DNA of 22,241 nt from Trachelipus rathkii (GCA_015478945.1 JABUQX010078133.1:10001-32241), one strand, 5' to 3'; positions 12,451 through 21,654 are shown, counted from the first letter of the stretch. Notes: generated from the sequence alone by a model not told the origin. Made by a program: numbers and translations.

Positions 12451-13214
12451 CATTTATTAATAAAGAGTTGAAATGTTGGTTCACCTATAGATTGAAATAG
12501 ATACAAATAGTTTGTGAGCAGGATAATTATTATGTCTATGCTATGCGCCCAGCAATTCAACGTATTAAATTCAGTGAGTTAAGGATATTATATTAAGTAT
12601 TGAGAGTGTGGTATCTCTCTTGTCACTTCATTGAGTATGACTTCTTTTGCTTCTTCTATAACTGTCACAGTGTGTAACTTGCATTTGCATCTGCTTTCCT
12701 GGTACATATACTAGTGATTACAGTTCTTGCATTTTAGTCGATTTCTGCGTTCATTCTGTGATTGCTCTATTACAGATTTACTATTTTATGAAGGGAACTG
12801 TGCGTGAGTGTAATGACTTTTAGTTGCATGAAGGCCGAAGTTAATCGTAATTTGTGAAAGGACGTGTGATTGCTGCTGTTAATAGGAAAAACTAATATCG
12901 TTGCCTTCTCATATATACTTTAGGGCTTTGCGACATAATCTATAGAGACGTCGAGGCAGTTGAGACTTGCACAGACACGTTGGGGGCGGCTAAGTCGTAG
13001 TGTGGCGTGCGTTGCAGTAGTGGTGGACACATTATTCTTGTTTATCTTTAGAATTATGCTGTCTGATTAATGTGCCTTCGTTCCTGCAATGCTGGTGTTC
13101 CACTAAATTGACAGAAGTACCTGTTGCGTGCAGGGGTACGTATGGAATATGCTAAGGTGTCATGTGGAATTGAGTTCTTCTTGGCTTGCTTAACTCGCTC
13201 TTAGCGTTTGTAGA
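12451..13214. other. Unannotated mixed stretch, T-rich
   Basis: Nothing recognisable. The + strand is T-rich, and stops are frequent in all frames. Confidence 0.4.
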
Positions 13215-13256
13215 CTTCTTGCTTCTTCTCTTCTTCTTCTTCTTCTTTCTTTTCCG
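13215..13256. repeat. CTT/TTC microsatellite
   Basis: The trinucleotide TTC repeats with a few C and T insertions. The core at 13232-13250 is the exact reverse complement of 14125-14143 in the GA-rich block downstream, 19 of 19 bases. Confidence 0.8.
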
Positions 13257-13866
13257 TTGATTATTCTTTGAAGATGCCATGTTGCTATGTTTATATATTC
13301 ATTGCATTTATATCTTTTCCTTCTTTCATTTCTTCTTTAATCTTCACATAATGATCTCTGCTTACTTCTTAGCTTTATATAGACTTGATCGATTCTTGCT
13401 TTCTGTAGACATGTATAGAGAGACTTGCTGTACATTTGCATGCATATTCCTTCTTACTTCACTTTGACCTTACTTTACTTATTACTTGCTTCGTATTTAT
13501 GATATGGTATGCTGGAGTATGTGACGTATATTAGTATCTTAGATGATGATTTGATGAATGTTAATCCTTTTGTTTAGACAAGATTGATTTTATTTATATA
13601 GTTATCTTTTATGATCTTGTTTAGTAGATAGGTCGTGATTGATCGGAGTGTCTTAGGAGTTAGTTGATCGTCGTAATGAAGGGAAAGGATAGACTTATGT
13701 ATGAGGAGGCACTTCGATTAGATTGCTTCTTTAGAGGAGATGGAGACCGATGGACCGATATATGGTAAGTTACTTCTGGGCTAGATGCTTATCCGGATCT
13801 TTTCTGTTAATAACAGCTATGATCTATTCTTATTCGCCAGACTTCTGATCTTCTTGTCGCATTTTC
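13257..13866. other. Pyrimidine-leaning stretch before the purine switch
   Basis: From 13257 to about 13500 the + strand is T/C-rich with many TTCTT and CTTACTT words. It then becomes mixed. The 62-codon frame at 13279-13467 (+) is F/L/C-rich because of this and shows no family motif. At about 13867 the + strand changes abruptly to purine-rich. Confidence 0.45.
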
Positions 13867-14280
13867 TCCGAGAGAGAGAAAGAGGGATATATATTAGGAT
13901 AGATATGGGATATGAAGAGAGAGATATGATAAAGAAGGGAGAGAGAGAATATAAGAGAGATAGATGAGAGAGTAATATAGAGTATAGGAATAGAGAATGA
14001 ATAAGAGATGATGAGGGTACTAGACGGAGAGAGATAGCGAGAGATTAAGAGAAATAGATAAATGATAAAAAGAGTAGATGAGAAGATAGTGTATTAGATA
14101 GTATAGATAAGAGTTAAAGGAGAGAGAAAGAAGAAGAAGAAGAGGATAGAATTACCAGAGCTAGATAGATAAGATAGATAGAGAGATATATATTGAGAGA
14201 ATATATGAAAGATAAGAGAGTAGATAAAGAGAGAGATTAATAGAGAGTGAAGATAATTCTATAGAGTTGAGAGAGTGAGA
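13867..14280. repeat. GA/GATA-type degenerate repeat island 1
   Basis: GAGA, GATA and GAGATA words dominate, with an AAG trinucleotide tract at 14129-14141 and GATAGATA units at 14163-14180. The right edge is sharp: at 14281 the sequence becomes GC-rich within a few bases. It resembles degenerate GATA/GA satellite or microsatellite DNA. Confidence 0.8.
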
Positions 14281-14984
14281 GGGCCGATGGGAGCGAGGGC
14301 GGTGAGCTGCGGCCCGGGGTGGAGCCTGGAGCGGACCGCGGGCAGGGGGACCGAACGGAGGGACCGGGCCGGACGCGGGTGGGGCACGCGGCGGGTGGGG
14401 AAGGGGGGGAAGACGGCAAGCGGAGCCGGCCATGGGGGCGTGTGGTGGTGGAGGGGGAGGGAGGGAGTGAGTGTGGGGAGTGAGGGGTGGGGGGGGGGAG
14501 ATGTGTGAGGGAGGGAGTCCTCTGACATCGGTGGTAATGGGTGGGGAGGATGGAGTAGGGTGGTGTGTGGGGGGGGGGGGGGTGGGGGCGCGAGGCCCGC
14601 CCGCTCGGAAGGGGGGGGGGCCGGGCGGAGGGCACACACCGCGTGCCGTGAAACCGCAGGGCCGCCGTCCGAACCGCGCCGAACCGACGCATCGACCCAG
14701 CCGCACCTGGCAACGGGCACCAAGCCGGCGGGTTGTCGCGGGGCGCATCCTCGGGGGGGCGAGACGTCATGAATGGATGGTGAGAGCACGAAGGCAAGCA
14801 GAGACAGATACACTCAACCCGGAGACACACACACCGCAGCATCCAGGCCGGCCCCCGACCCCGGTCAGGCACCGGACGCGAAGCCAGGCAGCACCGAGCG
14901 CTGGGAGTCGGTTCGGGTGCGCGCCAAGGAGGGAGCCCTGAGACCGTAAGAGTGGGCATGGAATCGAGTGCAAAGTGGCCGTCC
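14281..14984. other. GC-rich insert between GA islands, G-rich left half
   Basis: The first half is G-rich on the + strand, with runs of 10 Gs (14489-14498), 14 Gs (14569-14582) and 10 Gs (14611-14620). The second half is mixed GC with more C. Long frames are open on both strands (14237-14959 -, 14161-14748 -, 14471-14941 +), but the products are P/R/G-rich low complexity. In 14641-14751 the A and T bases fall almost evenly over the three codon phases (11, 10 and 8), so no coding periodicity is present. I annotate it as non-coding GC-rich sequence. Confidence 0.6.
14489..14620 (+). other. G-run cluster, possible G-quadruplex region
   Basis: Three runs of 10 to 14 Gs, and several of 4 to 6, fall within about 130 bases. 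This exceeds the usual four-run pattern needed for a G-quadruplex. Homopolymers this long are also where long-read assemblies are least reliable. Confidence 0.6.
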
Positions 14985-15115
14985 TTAGGAGAGAGAGAAG
15001 TAGATGAGAGAATAAAATGAGACGATATAATAGAGAAGATTCACACCCAAAAATTTTATGAATAAGATATAGAGAAGAGATAGAGAAGAAGATGATAGAG
15101 ATAAAAAGATTGAGT
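14985..15115. repeat. GA/GATA-type degenerate repeat island 2
   Basis: AGAGAGAG, AGATGAGAG and ATAGAGA words recur, with one AT-rich interruption near 15050-15065. It follows the first GC-rich insert and ends sharply at about 15115. Confidence 0.75.
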
Positions 15116-15484
15116 GTGCCGTGTGGACTCGCGGGAAGGTGGCACAGGGAGCCGAACCCAGGGGCTTCGGGAAGGAAAGGGGCGCCGCAGGGCATGAACG
15201 ACGACTGAGGTCAAGGAGAGGCGGAACGATAGCAGCCGCACCCACAAGAGGAACAAAGGAAGTGGGGGGAATGGAAAAAAGGGGGACGAGGAGCCATCAC
15301 AACCGAAGCGGGAACGTCGCCCGGAGCCCGGAAGGGAAGGAGAGACTGTAACGAAAGTGGGCTGCCGCGGAAGGGCCCGGGTAAGAGAACACAAGGGACT
15401 CGAGAGAAGAAGCATGGTGAGGCAGAATAAAAGGGAAAGAGCGAGCAGAGTCAAAAGGTGGAAAAGCGCAGCGCGATTGTGCGG
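15116..15484. other. GC- and purine-rich insert
   Basis: GGAACG, GGGGA and GAAGG words dominate, and T is scarce. Open frames on both strands (15121-15351 +, 15056-15505 -) follow from the lack of T and have no motifs. It is flanked on both sides by GA islands. Confidence 0.5.
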
Positions 15485-15732
15485 GGAGAGAGAGATAGAT
15501 GGCAAGGGATACGAATAGAAGATAGTAGAGATTATATATATAGGGTGAGAAGAGGAGAAGAGTTAGAAGAAGAAGAAGAAGATAGATATAGAGAGAAGAA
15601 GAAGAAGAGAGAGATACGAGAGAACTGATAGAGGAGACTAGAGATATGAGAGAATGATAGGATATTAGAGATAGAGATAGAAGGAGATAGTAGAAGACAA
15701 CGAGAGAGAGAGAAAGAGAGAGAGAGTAAAAT
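15485..15732. repeat. GA/GAA-type degenerate repeat island 3
   Basis: GAGAGATAGATAG-type sequence, an AAG/GAA trinucleotide tract at about 15565-15582 and again at 15596-15609, and a GAGAGAGA tract at about 15701-15726. The - strand reading is S/L-rich low complexity. Confidence 0.8.
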
Positions 15733-16082
15733 GCGTTATAACTCAACTTTGTTTGATTGACATAGAAACAGACGGACACACGCACCACAGACACACACAC
15801 ACCCGGTGAGTTCGCGACTGATTACACACACAACCTCGGTGAGCCGACGAGCCAATTGCACACAACCCACCCAGAGACACTGACACCACAGCGGCAAACC
15901 GACACACACACAGCGCCGAGACACAACAGCCTCACCCAGATGACACACAACCCACCCGGACCGACCACCGGCAGTGGAGAGCAGACACCAACCTACGCAC
16001 ACCGACTGCCACGGCTACACACACTAGAACACGTGATGCACACGACGCAACACCCGCTAGGCGATGGATACACACACACAGA
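15733..16082. repeat. CA-rich insert with degenerate internal repeats
   Basis: ACACACAC runs alternate with GC-containing words. CACACAACCCACCC occurs exactly at 15859-15872 and 15944-15957, 85 bases apart. CGGTGAG occurs at 15804-15810 and 15837-15843. T is scarce. The open frame at 15856-16110 (+) gives a T/H/P-rich product and is not credible as a gene. Confidence 0.65.
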
Positions 16083-16205
16083 GCCTATAGAAGAGAGAGA
16101 GATGAGATAAGATGAGAGAAAGATAGAAATAAAAGAAAGATAGAGAGAGAGAAGAGAAGAAGAGAGATAAAGAGAGGATATATAGATGAAGAGAGAGAGA
16201 GATAG
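16083..16205. repeat. GA/GATA-type degenerate repeat island 4
   Basis: GAGAGAGA and GATAGA words again, with abrupt edges against the CA-rich insert on the left and GC-rich sequence on the right. This is the last GA island of the series. Confidence 0.75.
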
Positions 16206-16550
16206 TGTAACCGGTGGGGGGACCAGGAATGTCGACAGGGACCGGGCGGAACCGATAACCCACCTAACACCGACGAAACCGCACCCGAACCGGCGTGACT
16301 AAGCAGACCGAACGAAACTAACGAACCTGAACAGAAGCCGAACCGAGCCTGATACGGGGACGGAACCTAAACCGAACCTGAGCGACACCGAACACCAGCC
16401 GACACCTGCCGACTCCGGGCGACTCGACCCTCCACCCCGCCGGGCCGAGTGCCCAGGATACGGATGCGTAGCCGGGGGAGGGATCGGGCTAACGTAGGAG
16501 TTCCAGGAGGAACCTGACCGGGAAGGAGCGAGCCAAGCGGAGTCCAGCCG
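16206..16550. repeat. AC-rich segment with CCGAAC repeats
   Basis: CCGAAC occurs five times at 16285, 16308, 16338, 16372 and 16388. Related forms CGAACCTGA (16322-16330) and GGAACCTAA (16362-16370) lie between them. The best consensus is CCGAACCTGA with irregular spacing of 16 to 34 bases. No coding frame is credible. Confidence 0.5.
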
Positions 16551-16900
16551 CGCACACCACCACAGCACAGCACACACAACACCACACCACACGCCACAAT
16601 ATAGCACACAATCACACACCACACCACACAGACGCACGACACATCCACACACACGGAGACGACTACACAGACAACACGATACGAGATACTACAAGACACA
16701 GGTCCAACACCAACAACACCACGAAGACACACACACGCACAACACACACACCGCACAGTTCCGATGACACTGAGAGCAACACAGCAACGTATGTACACGT
16801 GATAACAGCACAGGCACTGAGGGAACGGCAGTGACCAGAGACACGGACAGTTGACACTGAACACAGCGTCACAAACACACACACATACACACACCCAACG
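16551..16900. repeat. CA-rich low-complexity stretch
   Basis: ACACCACA and CACACA words fill 16556-16665 and 16726-16756, and a (CA)n-type tract lies at about 16872-16895. The - strand translation is C/V-rich from GTGTGT codons (16367-16894) and is an artefact of the repeat. Confidence 0.7.
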
Positions 16901-17600
16901 ACACTAGATCACTACAGGCACTTGAGGGACACGACACGCACCCAAATAGACAACTTGACAACGGACAGGGGACACTGATACTCCAGTGAGAACACACGAC
17001 CAACCCGGTGGGGGCTGGCCAGGGGCAAGGTGAGCCCAGCCGAAGGGGAGCGACTTAACCAGGGGGAGAAAAAACAGAGACATGACAACGCGGGAAAGCA
17101 GAAAGCAGGAAAGAAGCGAGGGGACGAAACCCTGAGGGGGAGAAGGAAGGCGGGTGGGACCCGGCTGGTACGGCTTAACGCAGGGGGAAGCGGCGTAACC
17201 GCAGGTGGGACGGCGGAACGCAGAGGGTTGACGGCGGGAACGCACAGAGTCGGAACATGACAGACCGTAAAGCAGTAAAGCAGTCATTGTAAGAGAGGGT
17301 GGACGAACAAAACGCGGAGGAGGAGGCTTGGGTATTGTACTTGATAAAGACGGCGTGAAAATCAATGTGTGACGGGGGAACGCAGGGGGGGATCTGGGGA
17401 AAACGGGCTGCTTGGGCGGGGGAAAGGGCGCTGACGGGTGAACTCAGAGAGGATTAACAGATGGTGTTGGAGTGGGGGGGAATACGGTGGAAGGAGGGGT
17501 AAGAGGAGGCGTATGATGGGATGATTAGGTTTGAGGATTGTGGATGAGTGGAGGGGGGAGGAGGGTGAGGATAACGAGGTGAGTGTACGGGGTCAGCCTA
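16901..17600. other. G/A-rich segment with two repeat types
   Basis: AC-rich at first, the segment becomes G/A-rich after about 17000. It holds a stretch at 17103-17145 resembling the 21.7-22.1 kb repeat. It also holds the four-copy 20-bp tandem at 17171-17250 and a further GGGGGAACGCAGGGGGG-type word near 17373-17390. Open frames at 17030-17260 (+) and 16904-17365 (-) reflect T scarcity. Confidence 0.5.
17171..17250 (+). repeat. Degenerate 20-bp tandem repeat, four copies
   Basis: Units at 17171-17190, 17191-17210, 17211-17231 and 17232-17250 each begin CGGC and carry a TAAC or GAAC followed by GCA and G-rich sequence. An approximate consensus is CGGCGKAACGCAGRGGG. Lengths are 20, 20, 21 and 19 bases. 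A fifth, separate copy of the core lies near 17373-17389. Confidence 0.6.
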
Positions 17601-18180
17601 ATTGGAGGAGAGCAGTAACACACGAACACACAAACACACACACAACAACACAACACACACACAACACTTACACGTAACACACGTCACTAGGACACTTTGT
17701 ATACACAGGCCCGAGGACACTTGCAGGTGACCCGGAACAAGGAACAGGGACACGAAGACACAGGCGGGCCAACACACACACACGGACACGAACAAGACAC
17801 AGGCACGATGACATCTAGACAACACAGGCCCACTAGACACGGACATGGGACCCAGGAACACGGTGGACAGGGAACACGGATACACATAGCGTGCACAACA
17901 TCACTATCTGACACCGGAGACACCGCACGAGGAACGATGACCAGCAGTGCACTTATGACACTGGACAGGTGCCATAGACCAAGGACAGGTTACACGAAAA
18001 CGCACACATCAGATTGACGGATAACGGCCACAGGAGGGACTGACACGCAACCCGCAGATGGGACCGTACACACACAGAGGACGAGACAACGACACACAGA
18101 TGACAGCACAATCCAAACACACACACAGTCGCACCATCGAGACAGCAGGGCACAACCCACAGCCACACGCGACGACTCAC
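17601..18180. repeat. CA-rich segment with ACACAGGC repeats
   Basis: CA-type tracts lie at about 17617-17670, 17771-17784, 18069-18076 and 18116-18126. ACACAGGC occurs exactly at 17703, 17758, 17797 and 17822, with spacing that shrinks from 55 to 39 to 25 bases. GACAC and GGGACA words fill the gaps. Open frames on both strands are repeat-driven. Confidence 0.6.
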
Positions 18181-19480
18181 GGCACAGATAACGTAAATGA
18201 GGAAAACAGTTGTGCAGGGGAATGAAAGGCACGGACATGATATACTCAGTGCAAAGAGAACGAAATAGGAGGGAAAGCTTGCTTGAAAACATGCGAGAGA
18301 GAAAGCAATTGCAGACGGAAACAAAGAAGTGTATTGAGAACGGAAGGACTGGGCTGGAGAAGAGGTGAGAACGAGCAAGGGGAAAATAACGGGGACTAAA
18401 AGGTAGGAAAGGTAGGAAAGGTTAAACGGAGCCGGAAAGCAAGAAAGAGGAAAAAGGAAGGCCCCGGCCGGAGCAACAACCCTCTACCATCGAAGGCGAG
18501 GCCGACGGGTGGGGGCGATGGACGGCGACTGCGTGATGCAGAGCGGGAGCCACGGTAAGGCGAAGGATAATGAAGAGTAACAAAATTAAGGTGCTGCGCG
18601 GCAACACTAAACAGGAGTGGAGGAAAAGCAGCGAAGTGGGAGTGTGAAAAGAAGACAATGAGTGTTCACGACAGGATGAGAGGCACTGCGAGGATAACGT
18701 CAAAAAAGGCAAAGTGGGGAAAGAATCGGGGGGGCGGGATTGAAGGATTTTAGTAGTAATCGAGGACAGGACCGCCATACGAGAAAACACACACTTGCCA
18801 CTCGGGCGAGATGTACTAAAACGACCGGGCGCGCGTGAAACATGGTGGGAAAGAACCTACTGAAGGGCTTAAAGTTGAGGAGGATCCGGGGGGAACCCGG
18901 GCGAGGGAAGCGAAGTGCCAGGGCATAAGAATAGATGAAAAACGGACCTGGGGCTGGAAAAGGGGGGCAAGAACGGCCGGAGGCAAAGTGGAGGCGAAAG
19001 GGAGAAAGCCGGGGGAGACGGAGATTGAAAGCAAGACTAGGCAAAAGGGAAGGCGCCGGATAGACAAGAACATTGGGAGGATTTAAGAAAGGAGAGTGCA
19101 AAGGAAACAGGCGGGAGCGGAAGAGCCGGAGCAGGGAAAAAGGAAAGTTGTCCGGACGGGGGATGGCCGGGGAAGGCCGGATCCGCCTGGACGACGCTCG
19201 GCGAGGGCAGGGAGCGAGAATGAGGGTGGAGCGTCCGTGGAAAGTGAACGTGTATGGCGGGAAACGTGATTTGGAGCAGGTGGGGTGGGAGGAGCGGGAG
19301 ATACCATAACGGCAGTGCAAAAGCAAGTTCGGGTGAGCGGGGAACCGGGCAGCAAGTGAAGCGGAGTGGTTGGAGTAATAGGGGGAGTGTACTAAGGGGG
19401 AAGCATATGGAGAAAAATAGGACATGGAGGAAGACATAGAGGCACGAGAAGGAGGAAAATTAATGCAGAGCATGAAGCGA
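18181..19480. other. Purine-rich gene-free stretch
   Basis: GGAAAG, GAACGG and GGGG words dominate the + strand, and T is rare. The long - strand frame at 18700-19584 (294 codons) gives an S/P/L/F/R-rich product with no domain, and overlapping frames are open on the + strand too. Stops are simply depleted. I see no gene, RNA gene or promoter I could defend. Confidence 0.55.
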
Positions 19481-19770
19481 ACCACCGAGGCCAGCATGAG
19501 CCCACCCGCAAAGGGCAGCCAACGCCCGCACCCGCCGGGCAGCCCGCCGCGGGCCCGCAGCCATGGCTCGGCCGCTCGGCGCACTAGGGCGCGGCCGCCA
19601 GCCGCGCGCCTCGTCGCCCAGGCTCCGACCTGCGCTTGGGGACCGACGCGGCCACGGCGCGGGCGGAAAGCGCGGACCTCTTCCGCTCCTGCGACCCGCT
19701 GCTGGGCCGCGGCGGGCGCACCGGCGGGTGCCAGCTGGCGTCCGGGCGGGCGGGGCTCATCTGAGCCGGG
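19481..19770. other. CpG-dense GC-rich island
   Basis: An island of mixed C and G stands in otherwise purine-rich DNA. I count 23 CpG dinucleotides in 19561-19680 alone. Two 10-bp perfect palindromes abut, GCGGGCCCGC (19549-19558) and AGCCATGGCT (19559-19568), and GCGGCCGC follows at 19591-19598. The island begins within about 20 bases and ends at about 19764, where A/G-rich sequence resumes. It resembles a vertebrate-type CpG island or a fragment of a high-GC genome. Confidence 0.6.
19588..19764 (+). other. Coding-like frame fragment (58 codons plus stop)
   Basis: One frame runs from the TAG at 19585-19587 to the TGA at 19762-19764 with mixed, protein-like residues, including the segment AESADLFRSCDPLLGRGG. 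Of 32 A/T bases, 13 fall at first, 15 at second and only 4 at third codon positions, the pattern of a coding frame in high-GC DNA. It has no ATG and I recognise no family. The sample is small and several frames were compared, so this is weak support. The opposite-strand frame (19584-20186) shares the same third positions and would benefit equally. Possible readings are an exon fragment, a frameshifted gene piece or chance. Confidence 0.2.
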
Positions 19771-21014
19771 GGGGGAGCGAGGAACGAGGGAACGGAGTTA
19801 GATGCAGGCGAGGGAAATGAAGAGTAGCCAATGGAAGTGAGGAGTGAAGTGATATACAGCGGAGGAAAAGTATAACCACTTGTGAAGAGCAAAGAAGAAC
19901 GGGGCACCGTCGGTAACAGGCGAAAAGGACGAATTGAAAAGAGGGGGCTAAAAGATGAAGAAAACACACAACCGTGCTCAAGACAAGGGGAAAGAAGATA
20001 AGTTAAGTGCAATAAACGATAAAAAGGCGCGAGTCCAATCACAGACGAGGGCAATAACGAGGAGAACGGAGTACGCGACCAAGTCACAAGGAAGAAAACA
20101 GGGTGCGCCGGTGACCCGGGGCTGGAAAGGGCTGGCGATCCACGAGGTGTCAGGGGGAAAGAGATAGATAAAAGAAAGAATAACAAGAGGCTTGGCTACG
20201 GGAAGTGACCGGGGACCGGGGAGGAGGAGTAAAGAGCCGTCGACAAAAAGCGGAGCCGAAAGGCGGAGTAGTTAGGCCGAACGGAGGAGTTGCACACAGG
20301 ACAGAATAAAAAGGTCAGGGGCGAAAGAAGGTTGACCGGAAGCGAGCGTAAATGCGCCCCGGGTTAACAAAAGAACGAGAGCCTAAGTTGAACCGAAAGG
20401 AGTGTGAGGGAACACAGGCTTACAGAGAAGGGCAGGGGGCGTAGCGGAAAGGAGGTGCGGAGTGGGTGGGTTGGCGCGGAGGGAGGGGTTCAGGATCAGA
20501 GAGTAGGAAGAAGAAAAGTAAGAAATGTGTCGTTGATCAGGAAACTAGTGAATCCGTACGGAATAAGAGATAAGGGAAGGGAAAATTGTGGGATTTAAAG
20601 AAAACTGAGAAGAGGAAGAAAAGACTGGAGGGAGCCAGAGAAGAACTGTAGGGGGGAGGAGACGGAGGACAAGGCGAAGATGAGAAAGCAGGAAGGGCAA
20701 GAGAAGATCAAAACGGGCAGAGCGGGGATGGAGAGGGGGCTAAGGGCTCGGCCGGAGGATTGACGGAGTGGAGGCGAAGGGACGAAAAAGAAGGGTGAAG
20801 ACAGGGCAGAAAAGTTGGAGGAAAGGGAGTGAAAACGGGAGAGGGATAAAAGGGGAGAGAAGAAAAAGGAGGAACATAAGAAAACGATGGCGGTCAAGAG
20901 AAAGACTGAGGAGAGAAGGGTAAGAGATTGGAAAGATGTGAGGGATAGTGAAGGAAGGAGGAAAGGGAGCGGGAAGAAAAATAAAATGGAAGAAAGTAGA
21001 GGTAGATAGGTGAA
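19771..21014. other. Strongly purine-rich stretch
   Basis: GGAA, GAGG and AAAG words dominate. In 20881-20940 I count 48 of 60 purines, and in 20941-21000 54 of 60. The - strand frames (20595-21185, 20894-21238) are S/F/P/L-rich translations of CTTCC sequence. No gene is supported. Confidence 0.6.
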
Positions 21015-21060
21015 GGGAGGGGCGGGGGGGGGTGGGGTGGGTGGGGGGGTGGGGGGGGGG
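21015..21060 (+). other. G-run cluster with G-quadruplex potential
   Basis: Runs of 3 to 11 Gs are separated by single A, C or T bases for about 46 bases. This satisfies a four-run G-quadruplex pattern several times over. Confidence 0.65.
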
Positions 21061-21313
21061 AAAGCGGGGAGTGGAAAGGAAAGTGCTGGGTGAACGAAAC
21101 TGCGCGGGGGGAGGAAGCGGGGAGGGAAGGAAATCGGGGTGGGAGGGGAAGTGGAAAGGAAGGGCGAGGAGACAGGGAAGTGCATGAGGGAAGGTGTATA
21201 AGGACAGAGGAAGGGGAAGGAGGAAGGGTGGGACGCATGGGAAAGAAGTGGGAAGTTACAGCCAGGAATAGGGAAGGGCAGAGATGGGGAGGCTAGAGAG
21301 GGAGACAGGGAGA

Positions 21314-21432
21314 GGGGGGGGGGGACCGAAGGCTGTTCCTAAGGGAAAGGGGAGGGCGATGGGAAACGGATACCCCCCCCCCCCGATCGATAAGTGGAGA
21401 GGGAAGGGGTAATAGGGTAAGGGGGGGGGGGG
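21314..21432. repeat. G11 - C12 - G12 homopolymer trio
   Basis: A G11 run (21314-21324), a C12 run (21373-21384) and a G12 run (21421-21432) are spaced about 48 and 36 bases apart. The C-run can pair with either G-run, giving two mutually exclusive hairpins. The C-run is a rare long pyrimidine block in an otherwise purine strand and is followed by GATCGAT. Confidence 0.6.
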
Positions 21433-21654
21433 TGGGGTATGGGGGGGCAAAAGAAAGAACAAGGATTTGAAGGAAGAAGACTAAGGAGGAGAAAAATGAA
21501 GGAAAAAGAAAAGAATAAAATGAAGAAAAATATAATAAACAAGGAGTAAACCTCAAAAATAAGAATGAAAAAGAAAGAAAAAGGCGGAAAACAAAAGAAA
21601 AAACAGAGGGTAAAAAGAGAGTGAGGAAAGCGGAAAGCAAAGTTAAACGAAAGC
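21433..21654. other. A-rich purine stretch
   Basis: GAAAAA, AAAGAA and AATAAA words dominate (7 T in 21481-21540). No coding or RNA signal is seen. The - strand F/L/S-rich reading is composition-driven. Confidence 0.5.

Noticed and set aside
14161..14959. Three long P/R-rich frames on the - strand and one of 156 codons on the + strand
   Set aside because: They overlap each other in different frames, run through poly-G tracts, and A/T bases in 14641-14751 fall evenly over codon phases (11/10/8).
15733..18180. Regularly spaced short repeats considered as a CRISPR array
   Set aside because: Repeats are only 6-14 bases, spacing is irregular, intervening sequence is itself CA-biased, and no cas-like gene is present.
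18700..19584. 294-codon open frame on the - strand
   Set aside because: Same cause: purine-rich + strand without T. The composition is low complexity, overlapping + strand frames are open, and no motif is present.
20595..21238. 196- and 114-codon - strand frames rich in P, S and F
   Set aside because: Direct translation of GGAAGG/GGGG purine sequence, with no complexity or domain.
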